A model generated the notes under the pieces. The model ran no database searches. It was not told the DNA's origin and worked only from the letters and a program-made list of their open reading frames with translations. This document shows, one piece after another, positions 21,901 through 35,326 of a stretch of 64,000 nt of DNA (position 1 is the first letter of the stretch; every line of letters begins with the position of its first letter). Where the stretch lies: contig JAOANU010000001.1 of assembly GCA_034387635.1 (NCBI GenBank), forward strand, positions 1,240,001 to 1,304,000. The letters are read 5' to 3'. This DNA is from Rhodosporidiobolus odoratus (Eukaryota; Basidiomycota; Microbotryomycetes; Sporidiobolales; Sporidiobolaceae). The translations under genes were made by a program, and so were the position numbers.

Positions 21901-24900
21901 TCAGGTTAACGTAGGTAATCGCGGTGCTATACTAGACGGCAAAGCTCACGCCCATGTCATGAACGCAGCTCTCCGACCGGAAGTACAAGAGCCTCATGCG
22001 GATGATCGACGTTGCCATCCCCAAATTTGGCGAGCCAGACCCAAAGAACGCCCCGACAACCCGACCAAGTCTACAACCTACTGTACGACACACCTCTTTC
22101 GCCAAGTCGCGATCCAGAGTACCTCAAGAGGACGACCATCTCTCGGTCGGCGGAGACGCCGACTCGGAACGGGGCGGCGAGGACGATGTGGAGGAAGAGG
22201 ACGACGAGAATGCCAAGGACGAGTTTTACGAGACTCAGGATATCGCGGACGGGGTAAGCTTTCTCGCTTCTCCTATTGGCCTGACTTGCTACTGACTTGA
22301 CTATCGCGTTCCTTCCTGTTGTATCCGTCTCTGCAGAAGCAGAACATCCACCAGAAGACCTTTGAGTTCACTTTCGCCGTCGACCGCGTCCAGGCATCGA
22401 TTTTCCGCTCAAACCCCGATCCGACCAAGCCGGATCGTCTGCTTGCGAACGCCGTACTAGAAGGATTCCAGCTCGAGTTCGGTCTTCGGCCTTTCGACAT
22501 GAGCGTAGACGTGCTCCTTCGCTCGCTGTACATCAAGGACGAGATGACCTCGCAGAAGAACGAGTTCAGGCATCTTGTGACCAGCGAGAAGCTCGAAGGC
22601 GGCCACGCGCAAGACCTTGTTCGTATTCGGTATCAAGGTGTTCAGAAGAACTCGCCTGACTTTATGACGGTGCATGAAGGCTTCGACAAGGTATGTACTT
22701 CTCGCTTCGATGCTTTTCCCTTATATCCTTGCTGATCATGCCTTGCCATCGTGTAGACTGTCGACGTCGAAATGTCTACACTCAATCTGGTCATTACGCG
22801 AAGCAGCATCGTATGTTTTTCCTACCTTCGCGATACTTCTGTCTTGCGGCCTCGTTACTAACCCGTATCATTGTAGCTCGTTCTCTTTGACTGGGTCATG
22901 ACTACCTTCACGGATCCGGATGACGCTGCGGCGCCACCTTCTCCCGACAGCGTTCAAGGCAATCTGCCCCAAGAAGGCGAGACGAGCACCGACAAGTTAC
23001 GAGTCAAGGTTAAGCTTACCAGCATCAACCTCATCATGAACGAGGATGGTCTTCGCCTTGCAACTCTCTCCCTCTCCGCTGCCGACGTGTCGGTCCTCCT
23101 CCGGTCGCCCACTATTAGGGTCGCGGCGCGTCTCGGCAATCTCTCCTTGCACGACGACTTTAGCACAAGCGCGCCTCAAGAGATGCTCACCATCGAGGGT
23201 GACGAGCTTGCCGACTTCCGCTACGAGACCTTCGACTTTGCGGACCAAGCAGCCTATCCGGGCTATGATACCAGCGTCAGCCTTCGCAGCGGCTCTTTCC
23301 GCTTCACCTTCCGGTCTGAACCCGTCCATCGCATTCTCGCCTTCTTCACCAAGTTCGGTCGGATGAAGACCGTCTACGACGCGGCGGCGCAAGCAGCCTC
23401 ACAACGCGCGACTGTCATGCAAACCATGATTCCTAAGATGCACTACGACATCCTCGTGAAGACGCCTATCCTCGTCTTCCCGCACGAAGACGGCAATTCG
23501 GACGATACCATCATCGCTCATCTCGGAGAGCTCAGCCTAACGAACGAGTTCGACGTCTCGGACGAGCAAGTGGTGACGAAGATCCGCTTCGGTTTGCACG
23601 AAGTTAACCTCGAGTCGCACTTCTACCACGGCGGCCAAGTTCACCCTTTGCCTGTACTGGACGACGTCAATATCAACCTAGACATTAAGCTCACCCAGAA
23701 CGTCGATACGCAAAAGCCGCTTGAGGTTCCAGGGACGATGGCAAGTTGCTCCTCGCCTAATACGCGCAATTAAGCTTTGCTAATATCCCTCGCAAGCAGA
23801 TTTCTGCTAAGATGTCCGACGTCAAGATGAAGCTCACACAAGCGCAGTATGGGCTCCTCATGCACCTCTCTCAGAGCATTCCGTCCGCTTTCGCCTTCGC
23901 CGAGGACGAAATCGACGAGGCCTCTCTTCTCGAACATACTCCCCTTCCTTCACCGCCGCCAGATTTCCTCAATTCCGACGAGGGCGTCGCGGAGGCCGAC
24001 ACTGGCCCGACCGTCGACCTTCTCCCTGAACTTTCGAAGGTCGCCGTCGGCGCCGACGGTCAGACGGTGAAGCTTCGGTCCACTCTCGAGGTCTCTTTCG
24101 CCGTAAAGACCGTGTACCTCGAGCTCTACACCGATGCGGCGACTACAGCGGCAAGTCTAGAAGAGGCCAGCCTCGCCCGCTTCTCGCTGAACGACACTGG
24201 GGTCAAGTACAAGATGCTCGACAACAGCTCGATGGAAGCCGAGGTCGCCATCCGGTCCTTCACGGTGCATGACACTCGTCCCGCTCGCCTTACCAAGTTC
24301 CGCGAAATCATTCCCGCAACGAGGCATTCGAGCCACCAATTCATGATTCACTTCACGCAATCTGGCGGCATCGACAAGAGCTCCATCGCCAACGTCACCA
24401 TCGACTCGCCCAAGATCATTTTCTCCCTGGACCCCGTCTTCGCCCTCCTTGACTTCTTTACCAGTGCGTTCCAGCAGTCTCAGGACGAGCTCGAGGACGA
24501 TGATGATGAGGACGATGTGGATGAGGGGCTGAAGGAAGCAGACGAGCAGAAGGTGGATACGCAGCAGGGAACGTCGACTTTCGCCTACCGGGTTAACATC
24601 GTTGCTCCTACCATCATCCTCCTCGAGAACCCCGGCAAGGCCGACTCGGAAGCTGTCGTTCTTTCGCTCGCTCAGCTGCAAATGTCGCAGCAGGGAACGC
24701 TGGCGCTGACGGTGGCCAAGATGGGCATGTTCTTGTGCCGCGTACGCCTCGTTCTTCGGCTCGAAGCTGATCTCTCTATTTCTACTGACACGTTTACCTG
24801 CACATACTCGCCCTACGATATGCTCTGTGTTCATCCCCTCGGACGCGTAGATGGACAAGCCCAAGGAAAACATTCGCGTCCTCGACGATCTCGATATCAC

Positions 24901-27900
24901 GCTTTCGATGGACAGTCGCGCAGACGGAGGCCGCCAGGTCACCAATATCGAGGTCGGGGTGCAGCCGGTCATCCTTCGCGTCTCGCTTCGCGATATCCTG
25001 CTCATCAACAACATCGTCAACCGTGCCATCGAGCTCTCCAATCGATCTGCCCCGCCCCCAACCGAAGAACCGCCCGCCATACTCGCGGTTGAGCCCGCCC
25101 CCTCAAAGCGGAGCCGTGCGAAGAGTAACGCGAGCCGACGTAAGTCCCAATCGGGAGTGCAGAAGCCTTCCAAGGAACAGCTTCTCAAGGCGCAAGTCAT
25201 CGTTACGAAGGAAACGGTGCGACTTTCTCCTCACTCTCGCAACCCGCAGGACTGCGCTAATCGCTGCTTGGACCACACAGCTCCGGGCGACTGTAGACGG
25301 CCTGCAACTCATCCTGATTGGCGACATGCACGACCTTCCCCTCTTCGACGTCAAAGCCGGCAAGTTCACAGCCAAGGCGAAAGACTGGTCTACCGACGTA
25401 AGTATTGACATTTCCCCTCTTCCCCGGTTCTGCAGATCTTGACCTGTCCGTGGAAACAGCTCGATGCCAGCGTCTTCATCAAGCCTTTCGTCAATTATTT
25501 CAACCTAAAGGTTTCGCACTGGGAACCTCTGATGGACCCTTGGGAATTCGGCGTGAACGTACGTTCTCGCAACCCTCCTTCTCACCATGAAGGCCGTCTC
25601 ACAATGCAGCCACCCGTAGGTCTCCCGCTCGGTATCGACCGGCCTTCTCGCGGTCAGTGTTTCGTCCAAGAAACGTCTCGAGCTCAACATCACCTCGACC
25701 TTCATCGAGCTTGCGTTGACTACCTCGGCACTGCTCGGGCGGGAAGGCGACGCTGTTTTCAAGAAGCCGAGGGGCTCCAATGCGCCATTCCTGATTAAGA
25801 ATCGCACGGGCTACCCCATCTCTCTCTGGAGCGAAAACGCCGATGCCGCCGCACAAGGACATCGCCTCGGCGATGGACAAGATGCACCATGGCGCTTTGA
25901 CGACTGGCGGTTTGCCCGAGAAGTGCGTTTTGTGTTCGTCCTCTGCCCGTGTCGATGACTGATCTCTGCCGTATCTTGCAGAATGTTACCGCCGGCAATC
26001 ACAATTCACTCACGGTGGCCTTCGAGGGCGCCGGCTGGGAACGCCTCAAGCACGTTTACGTGGATCGCGAGGGCGAGCACGTTCACGCACTCCGCCCGAA
26101 GATTGAGAAGGTCACCCATCGCTTGCTCTGCGATGTCAAGCTTGTGGACAACGTCAAGGTCGTGACCTTCCGCTCTACTTTCCTTATCGAGAACAAGTCT
26201 CTCGTCACCGCCGAGATGGTTATTGTCGATGAGCACGGCAAGAAAGCTTCGCAGATTTACAAGATCCGTACGGGATCTCTTATTTTCCTCCAATGCGCAG
26301 GTATACTGACCCTCCTTACGTAAGCAGCCCCAGGCGGAGAATGTGCCGTCCCTATTCTCTCTGCCTACCATGACCGCATCAAGCTCCGACCCGACCGTGA
26401 GTGGCTGTTTGTCCCCTTCTTTTGCCTCCAAGCGCTGACGAGCCTTCGTACCACAGCCGGCTTCGGCTACGGTTGGTCAAGCGAGAGCTACCACTGGCAT
26501 GACCTTGTCAAACGGCCGACGCGCGCCATTGTGTGCAAGTCGCAGAAAGAAGCTGCGTTCCGCTTCCAGACGTACACTGTCCACGACAAAGCCGACCCGC
26601 TCCTCCGGTAACTCGACTCCGCCACTCCCACCCGCGGCAAGAATTGACTCGACTTGCTTTCCATAGAATCTATCCTAAGATCTCTCTTCGTCTGCGTGCG
26701 CCCGTTGAGATAGAGAACCTTCTCCCGCACGACATTCGCTACCGGGTCTTCGACAAGAACCTCGAGCACAATTGGACGTCGTTCCTCCGTGCTGGCGGCG
26801 TCAGCCCCATTCACGTGGCCGAGCTCTCGCATCTCCTGCTGCTTAGCGTGGAGGTACAAGATACGGGTATTCCCAGCTCAGCTTCTCTTTCGTACGGACC
26901 GCGTTTACGTTCCCACCTCCCACAGTTTTTGGTCGCAGCGAATTCGCCATCATCAATACGGACAACCCAGAGGACTTGCCGGTCGAGAGCGATCTCATCC
27001 TTTCCGACCAGGAGGACCTAAAGCTTAACCTCCGCATACATTATCAGTGCGTCTAGCGGTCGGTGTCGATGCCTTCGACGTACTAACCTGCTTCATCTGC
27101 AGGAAACATGCTGATTCTGGTGGTGCTTTCCGAGTTCAAATCTACTCACCCTACATCCTCATCAACAAGACCGGTCACAATTTTGCGCTCAAGACCAAGT
27201 CCTTCTTCGGCGCCGCCAAGACGGTCGCGGGTGCTGGCGAGATCGCCAACAGTGAGCTGCCCTGTCTCGCTTCGAATGGAGATGCGTGCTGACTCTCCTC
27301 TTCATAGCATCCGCCAAGCGCAAACCAAGCGATCCTTTCATGTTCTCGTATCCGACGGACGATCGGCGCAACCGCTCGCTGTTGCGTGTGGGCGAGTCCA
27401 ATTGGTCGCAACCGCTGAGCTTCGAGACCGTCAACATGGAGACGGAAGTCGTCCTTCCTTCGACTACTGGTTCTGAGGAAGTACGCGTAGGACTGAAGGT
27501 CACTGAAGGCTTAGGCGACGTAAGTTTTGACCTTTCCAGTACGTGAACAGCGAACGACGCTGACACGTCTACTATACGCAGTACAAGCTTTGCAAGGTCA
27601 TCACCGTCTGTCCGCGCTTTATCATCAAGAACAACTTCGACGATCAGCTTCGGGTGCGCGAGCTTGGCGGCCAGAATGAAACGGCGGTCGCATCGGGTGA
27701 GCGACACCAGGTCGGGTTCTTGCGGGGGGGACAGGCACCCCAGCTTGTCCTTGCATTCCCCGGAGGCAGCGCGTGGTTCGTTCTCGATTCCCACCATCCC
27801 GTGAAGCAGCAGCTAACAAGGTGTTCGGGCAGGTCCGCGCCGTTTAAGCTGCAGGATATTGGCCAAAATTACGTCCGTATCCCTACTACGGGTGGCCAAG

Positions 27901-30900
27901 AGCGTCTCGCTCGCATCGACGCTGTACTGGAAGGACCCTGCATCTTCATTCGCATCGACCCGGAGACAGGATCCTGGCCCTTCCTCCTCAGGAACGACAG
28001 TGACTACGCCATCGAGTTCGAACAAGCGGTGCGTACTGCGTCGCCTCTGTCACTAAGGCCTGCTGATTGATTGCTGTTGGAGCAGGAATCGGACGGACAT
28101 CTGGCCAATAACAAGCGTCAACCTCGCAAACGCTACCAGCTTCGACCGGACTCCAAGCTTCCGTATGCCTGGGATTCGCCGGCTGACGACAACCGCCAAT
28201 TCCGCATCTTCGCTGGCGGACGGGAACGCAGTATCAACCCGCTCGAGATCGGAGCGCTCGTCCCCTTCCGCTTCCATGTAAGCGTTCTTCTGCTTGGCGA
28301 GCCTTTCATAGCACTGCTGACGTAACGTGCTACAACAGCACGAAGGGCACACGCGGGTGCTCTCTATCGATGTTCGCGCCGAAGGCTCGACGCAGGCCGT
28401 CACGTTCAGCAACTACGTCGAGGAAGACAGCGTCTTCAAGTTGCAGCGCCGCAATACCGAGACCGCCTCACGACAAGACTCCATTGCAAGCAGTCGAGAA
28501 GGCGGTTTCGAGGCTGTCGACGTCGACATTGCGACCACCTTCTCGTTTGGTATCGCGCTGGAGGGCATCGGTATCTCCCTCGTCAACCGCAAGATGCAAG
28601 AGCTCGTCTACGCATCCTTCCGGGGCGTCACTGCCAAGTACTCCGACTCGACCACGAATGTGGCATACGACCTGGGTATCAAGTGGATCCAGATCGATAA
28701 TCAACTTTTCGGCGGTTTGTACCCCATCCTCCTCTACCCATCGGTCATCCCGAAGGACAGCAAGGAGCTCGAGGTTCATCCGAGTCTGCAAGCTTCGGCG
28801 ATTATCCTCAAGGACGAGGGCAAGCTTTGTTCCGGCTTCGCTACTTCCTGTTGGGCTCCGGCTGACTTCGCCTCTTTCCAACCTTCATCAGCACATGGCG
28901 TCACATACTTCAAGTATGCCTCGATCCTCTTACAGGAGATGACAGTCGAGGTCGACGAAGACTTCCTCTTTGCCTTGCTCGACTTTGCCAAGTTCTCCGG
29001 CGCAACAGGCCAGGAACCTCCATCGCACGTTCTCTCTCGCTGTTCCCTTGCTCGCGCGTGCTGATTCTTCTGCGATCCACAGAACGCTCACCGAAGACCC
29101 GGAGGAAATTCCTGAACCGCAAGCGACTTCGAAGGGCGGTGACCTCTACTTCGAGGTCCTGCACCTGCAGCCTATCCAGCTTGACCTTTCCTTCATGCGT
29201 ACGGATCGCGTGAATGTTGAGCAGAAGTGCGTATACCCCGTAGCTGAACTCCTCACGCCATGCGCTGATGCCTCTTTTCGATTCTCAGGCTTACCTCTCG
29301 CAATCCACTCTTCTTCTTCGTTAACGCCCTCACGATGGCACTCGGCAACGTCAATGACGCTCCCGTCCGTCTCAACGCCCTGGTCATCGAAAACGTCCGC
29401 CTTTCCCTCCCTGTTCTGCAAGAACGCCTCACCCTCCACTACGGGAACGAGTTCTTCGGTCAGCTATACCGCGTGCTTGGTAGCGCCGACTTCCTTGGGT
29501 GCGTACTTCCTGCGAGGGTCGCTATGACTGGTACTGACCTTGATTGCGGGTTGCAGAAACCCCGTTGGTCTCTTCACGAACGTTTCATCAGGCGTGGCAG
29601 ACTTCTTCGTCCAGCCTTACGATAGTGTCATGATGAACGGAAACAAAGACCTCGGTATCGGTATCGCACGAGGCGCGGGTAGTCTTGCCAAGAAGACCGT
29701 TTTCGGCTTGTCTGACTCGCTCGCAAAGGTGTCTGGAAGTATCGGCAAGGGTAAGCCTTCTTCTCGGGATCTCTCAGTCCCAGATGTCACCAGCTGACAT
29801 TGCGCTTGTACAGGCCTTTCTGCTGCTACGCTCGACAAGCAGTATCAGAGCCAGCGCCGCATGCGCCAGTTCCGCAACAAGCCCAAGCACGCCCTGTACG
29901 GTGTGACCGCCGGCGCCACGTCCTTTGTAACGAGCGTAGCCAGTGGCTTCGAGGGTCTTGCGGTGCGCTTCTCTTTCGCCAGGTCCTCCTTGATGGCATC
30001 ACTCACGCTTTTCCGTCTCGCTCGCAGACGAAGCCGCTCGAAGGCGCTGAGACCGGTGGAGCAGCTGGCTTCTTCAAGGGTGTAGGCAAGGGCTTGGTTG
30101 GGTAAGCTTACGCTCCTTGCATGAGCTTCCTCGTCCCTGTTAACCTTTACAGCAATGCTCGCAGTGCTGTGACGAAACCGGCTGTTGGCATCTTCGACCT
30201 TGCCAATAACATCACGGAAGGTAACCTCGACTTGCTCGCACACTTGCTAAGAGCAATCTGCTGACAAGTAGCGCTTGGTTTACAGGCATACGGAACACGA
30301 CTACCGTCTTCGACCAGTCTGGGATTGACCGCGTCCGCCTTCCTCGCTTCACGGCCAGCGACGGGGTTCTTCGAGTTCGTCCTGTTGTGTCCTCTCTAAT
30401 GTGCACCACTGACTGAACATTCGCCGCTGCAGCCTTACTCTGAGCGAGAGGCGCTCGGCCAGAACTGGCTCAAGAACGTTGAGAACGGCAAGTTCTTCAA
30501 TGAGACCTATGTCGCGCACCTCGACCTACCGTCATCAGAAGATACGCTAGTCGTTATCCTCACTACCACGCGCATCTTGCTCGTCAAAGTCAATAAACTC
30601 AAGGTCGGGTGGGATGTGCCGATCTCGGACTTGGCCACAATCTCGCTCGAAGCGGCTGGTATCTGTGCGTTCCTTCACACCTGAGTATCGCCGGGCTTGA
30701 TTTTCATACTAACGATAACCTCCTGCAGCTCTCGTCCTCCGAGGGAACGTACCTGGTCCCTTCCTTGCCGTCCCGGACCAGTCGTCCAGGCTTTGGCTCT
30801 TCTCTCATTTCCAAAGGGTCATTGCCGCTCAGTAAGTCTGCGGCTTCGTCGACAGTGGCTCTCCCTCCGTTGCTGACCAGTGCTCTCGTCTGCAGCAATG

Positions 30901-30920
30901 CCCGCCGTCTCGCAGAATAG
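18957..30920 (+). CDS. VPS13: VPS13 bridge-like lipid-transfer protein
   Basis: About 12 kb with many short introns and an open spliced frame from ATG 18957 to TAG 30918-30920, on the order of 3,000 residues, normal for fungal Vps13. The N-terminus [18 protein letters not shown], then [18 protein letters not shown], is the chorein motif. Extended repeating beta-rich segments follow, with acidic inserts near 20980-21065 and 22150-22230. The SHR-BD/VAB adaptor-binding region ([22 protein letters not shown] and related blocks) covers roughly 25.6-28.3 kb. The ATG_C-like region contains [18 protein letters not shown] near 29560 and [20 protein letters not shown]. The C-terminal PH-like domain ends QRVIAAHNARRLAE. 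The protein moves phospholipids between membranes at contact sites (ER with mitochondria, vacuole, endosome, forespore membrane). No frame-breaking lesion was noticed, but I did not phase every intron. Confidence 0.95.
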
Positions 30921-31120
30921 TCAAATATAGCTGTTTTCGCTCATACCGTGTCCAGTTCACTTCCCGTAGTCTCCGGAACCCTGTACATGATCCGTTGTTA
31001 TATATATCCGCTCTCTCCTGACCACACAAGAAGACCCAAGAGAAAGCATACCCTGCCAATTGCTTCGCTGCTGCTCAGCGGTTGGCTCTTCTTGGTTTCC
31101 GTCTCCCGTCGTCTCACCTC

Positions 31121-32884
31121 ATGGCCGACGATCAAGATAGCGTCATCTTCACAGAACCGTCTGCAGGTCTGCGTCATCGCTCTACGGCTGGCGCCCAGTC
31201 GATGGAAGGCGATGTGACCCCCACCTTCACTGCCTCCACCATCACCAGAGCCCGACGGGATTCATGCCAAACTGCAACAGGCTCACCTGACACAGCCAGA
31301 ACTTTGACACAGCAAGTCAGCCCGGATGCACCGGCGCGTGTGCGACGGGACGACCCAGAACAGCGGGACACGAACAGCCTCGGCAACGATCAGACCTCCG
31401 GAGAGGAAGCAGGACTACACCAACGCAGGACTAGCGTGGCGAGCAGCGTCGACGAAGATAACTACGTCGCTGAACTGCTCAGACCTGGCCACCAGGCTAT
31501 TGCCATGCCGGCTGAAAAAACTATTCGGGAGGAAACCGCCGGGGAGGGTGCTGCTGCTGGGCCCGAGGCAGCGAAGGAGCCGGAAGACACTTCGATGTGT
31601 CGTATCTGTTTCGGTGGGCATGATGGTGAGCTCGGAAAGCTCTTCTCCCCTTGCAAATGCACTGGAACGGTGCGCTGTTCAGTCTTTTTCTCTACGGTTT
31701 TCCGTCCGCTGATCTGCGTGATCCCCGTAGTCTCGGTTCGTGCACCAAAGCTGCCTTGAGATCTGGCGTAAGGCTAGTAGGAATCGGCGATCTTTCTATG
31801 AGTGTGATCTCTGCCGGTACCAGTACGCTCTTTCCCTGTTTTTCGCGGTTTGTCTGCCTGCCTGATCGTGACCCTGCCGTTTCCTCCTTGCGCAGGTACA
31901 AATTTCGTCGTACAACCGCTGCACGCTTGGTAACCTCCAGGAGTACGCCGCATACTGCTGACCTGGGGATGTCACTGGACTAATCACGTATTTTTGCAGT
32001 TACCGTCACACTCCTTACAAGCTGGATCTTTCTCTTCCTGGTCTTCCTCTCCGGATTCCTTGCCAATACCCTCATGTCAGTGGTAGAGGCGCGGAACTCG
32101 GTTCTGTCTGACAGCCTCTTCAACGGTGCGCTACTTTTCCATCGATACCTCAACTTTCCGGATCAAGACTTACAGGTGCACCTCGTCAGACTTCTTCGTC
32201 GCCGATCACATCTTGCTCGGAGAGGGCGTCCGTGAAGCCGTTACCTTCGTAGGGCACCAGCTAGAGGAATCGCGCTGGGCTGCCGGGCGCGAGGAAGCGA
32301 TTCGCCGGGCGCTACACACCGACAAGCTTGATGACTCCGCTGGTGCTGGCGATAATCGAAACGGCGATACCGCCTACCGCTACGTCAAGCCCACGTCTGG
32401 CGACAAGGTTCGCGGGACAGCGCAGCAAGCAGAATTCGAAGCTCCACTCCTCTTGCGCACGATCATGCACTTTACGAAAGGCAGCGCTCTCATTGGCATC
32501 CTCAGTGTTTTTTACACCTACATAGGTGCGCTTTCCCTCTCAATATCCAGTCTGCCTCAGGGGCTTACCGCCTTGTTCTCTTTTTCCTCCTACAGCGGCA
32601 ACTTTCGTGTCTCCTCTGGGTCGTACCCTCTTTCGAGCGATCCGCCCAGTTGGCACACGGCGCCGCAATGATAACTCTACCTCGATGTCACAGATCGTTA
32701 TCGTCATTGTGCGTCATCTTGCTCTTGCACGAGGCCTCGTGGGAGAAACTGACCCTATCGATTTGGGCCTATCCAGCTTGTCGTCCTAGGAATCGTACGA
32801 AGTATCAGGCAGGTATATCGAGGGGTTAAGTGGCTTACGAAGGTGGTGCTGAGCAGAGTCGAGGACTTGGTCTTGGAGATCTGA
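31121..32884 (+). CDS. Membrane RING-CH (MARCH-type) E3 ubiquitin ligase
   Basis: Seven exons: 31121-31669, 31731-31822, 31896-31942, 32000-32125, 32190-32525, 32596-32708 and 32777-32884, giving 456 residues. The first 160 residues are polar and disordered. A C4HC3 RING-CH finger follows: CRICFGG, SPCKCTGT, FVHQSCLEIW, YECDLC. Hydrophobic helices lie at TVTLLTSWIFLFLVFLSGFL, around TIMHFTKGSALIGILSVFYT, and at QIVIVILVVLGIV near the C-terminus. This is the MARCH/Doa10-like class that ubiquitylates membrane proteins, but it is far shorter than Doa10. It probably sits in an endomembrane with the RING on the cytosolic side. The start is the ATG at 31121 rather than an upstream in-frame TTG. Confidence 0.85.
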
Positions 32885-33274
32885 GCGGCACCTGGTCGTC
32901 GTCGCGACTTGTAGCATTATTCTCTCATTATGTTCTCTTTATCCGGTATGCACTGCAACGCTGTCTTACCTCGATCCTGTCATCGATGCGGTAGGAGTCG
33001 CTTTTCCTCGTTCCTCGTCGCGACTCCTTCTTCAGAGTGGCACGCAAGCGGCATGAGCAACCGTGCTGTGCCCTCGGCGAGGCGGGTTGCGAACGCTCCT
33101 GACACGCGCCCTCTGCTCGGTCCTTGCCATGAGTTTGTTAAGGAAATTAATTACACTTGGCATTATTTTTTCGATTTTTGGTCTGCCGACCGCGGCTCAG
33201 CACATTTACTCGAGCGAGATGACAGCCTGTGGGGGACAGAGAAGGGCAATCAGCAACAGCGCAGCAGCCACGAG
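32885..33274. other. Convergent 3' region
   Basis: 390 nt between the stop codons of convergent genes; 3' UTRs only, with an A/T-rich patch near 33150-33180. No terminator motif can be singled out. Confidence 0.4.
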
Positions 33275-35067
33275 TCAGAGCACGATGAATTCAGAACGCA
33301 CCTTGCCAAAGTTGGCGCCGGTGAACAGGTCGAGGAATGACTGTCCGTCATCGAGACCCTTGTAGACATGCTCCTTCGGCTTGGGAAGCGAGCCGTCGGC
33401 AAGCCACTTGGGAACCGAGTCGTAGAAAGCAGAGACGTCGTGGTTGAGGATGATGAAACCCTCGACCTTGAGCTCCTTGGCAACGATCTGGAAGATGTTT
33501 CTGATGCCGTACGGCTCGCCATTGTAGTCGTTGATGGCGCCTGCATCAGAACGTGGGATTCAGTCATGCCCTGCAGTCGTTCGGGGTGAAAATGCCATAC
33601 CGATCTGGACAAGACGACCCTGCTTCTCAATGGTCTCCAAGACGGCCTCGAGGGTGGGACCGGCAACGTTGTCTATGTTCGAAACAGGATGGTCAGCTCT
33701 CGAGCTGCATGGCTAGAAGCAGGAGGCAGGACGAACCAACGAAGATTTGGTAGCCGCCTTGCTCCTTCTTGTACTTTTGGAGCACCGCCTTGGTGTCCTC
33801 CTTCTTGTAGTTGAAAGCGACCTCGACGCCGAGCTCCTGCAGCGCGGTGATCAGCTACATGGCTCGGTAGAACAGAGTGATTTGGCGCACCTCCTTCAAA
33901 TACTTGACCTTCTCATCGGAGCCAGCCGAGGCGATAACCTTGGCGCCGGCCCTGTGGGCGAGGCCGATGGTGACCTGGCCGACGGGCCCGGTGGCCCCGG
34001 AGACTGTAATGTGGCATAACGCGAAGTGTGTAAAAGCGCAATAAGGTCAGTGAGCTGATGCAGGAGATCGAGGCGGAGCAAGGGCACTTACCGAAGACGG
34101 TCTCGCCTTTCTGGGGCTTGCCGATCTTCTCCATACCCCACCAGGCGGTCTGTATAGTGTGAGAGGCGCAAGTGGAAGTGAAAGAGAGGGAGGAGAAGAC
34201 GAGGGTTAGAGGAGAAACAGAAAACAATCCAAGAATGCGATCAGTCGGGAGAAAACCGGACGAACCTGTCCGGGCATCCCAGCGGCGCCTGAAAGGGAAA
34301 GGGAAAAAGTGTGAGTAATAGGTAGGATGGTGCAGCTGGAACAGAAGCGATCCACGTACCGACCCAGGTAGTCCACTCGAGGCCCTCCTTGTTCTCGATA
34401 ATGCGGAGCGTGTCAGCCTCAGCCTTGGGGACAACCTGCAACAGTAGCACTCGAGTTAGCACAACGCGGTAGAGGGAGTCAAAATGGAGCAGACTGACAG
34501 AGTACTGCTGGAAGGAGAAAGAACCGTAAAGGTGCTGGCCCTTGGAGAACTTGTCGTTCTCACTCTTGAGGACCTCACCGATACCAAAGTTCTGGATGAC
34601 CTTGCCGAGAGGAAACTCGGGAACGTAGCTCTCGATGCCGGGAGCCCTCATGCGACCACTGCAGCGCGAGGAAAGGCGGACTCAGTGGGGGGAGAGTGGG
34701 GTGGTCGGGAGGAAAGCGTACCGAAGGTAGGGCTGCAACGGGTAAGAGGTCAGTCGGGCTGGACGAATGCTAGGGTAGTGGGGAATGGACAACTTACGTC
34801 GAGGGAGAGGCACTTGACCTTGACGAGGATGGAGCCGCTCTCGAGGGAAGCGTCGAGGTCAATCTGCTCCTCGACCTTCTTGAGGGTCTGTAGATGTCAC
34901 AATAGGCGCTGTCAGCTGTCGGTGCACCCTCCTCACCTGGCGTCTCGAGGTATAGCTGCAAGGAAGGAGCGCGTTCAAGAGAGTTCGCCGAGACTCACCT
35001 TGCCAGGCTGGGGAAGGCCCTCGGGAACCTCGTTGAAGATGACGGTCTGGTTCGCGACGGAAGGCAT
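33275..35067 (-). CDS. MDR-family NADP-dependent oxidoreductase (PTGR/leukotriene B4 dehydrogenase-like)
   Basis: The start MPSVANQTVIFNEVPEG is at 35067 and the stop follows SEFIVL at 33275. Motifs in order: LVKVKCLSLDPYLRGRM, GIESYVPEFPLG, TWVGAAGMPGQTAWWG, the nucleotide-binding loop VSGATGPVGQ, GSDEKVKYLKE, AFNYKKED, FVDNVAGPTLEAVL and GRLVQIGAINDYN. There are no zinc ligands, as usual for the enone-reductase branch of medium-chain dehydrogenases. The enzyme probably reduces alpha,beta-unsaturated aldehydes or ketones with NADPH in the cytosol. The PYLR codons come from an 11-nt exon (34722-34732). A damaged paralogue follows upstream on the same strand. Confidence 0.9.
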
Positions 35068-35326
35068 GATGTCTGTGTGAGCTGGTTGTGTATAGCGAGA
35101 GTGCAAGAAGCGTAGAGAGATGTATTCGTCACCGAAGGCGAGGTCTCGGACTTGCTGCCTCGGAAGCGAGGTAAAATTTTCCTTGGCTGACCTGAGCAGC
35201 TCGCTTAGATACTTGGCCTTCTCAAAATTCAGCTTTTCTAACTTATTCCTCGCCGTTCTGAGACTCGTGTCCTTGCCCAGAAGGCAGCACACACAGTGTA
35301 GGGAACACGCATTGCACCCTGCGCAT

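Noticed and set aside
24157..25200. Long (347-codon) antisense open frame within VPS13
   Set aside because: Codon bias of GC-rich sense exons keeps the antisense frame open; it has no family motifs and runs across VPS13 introns.
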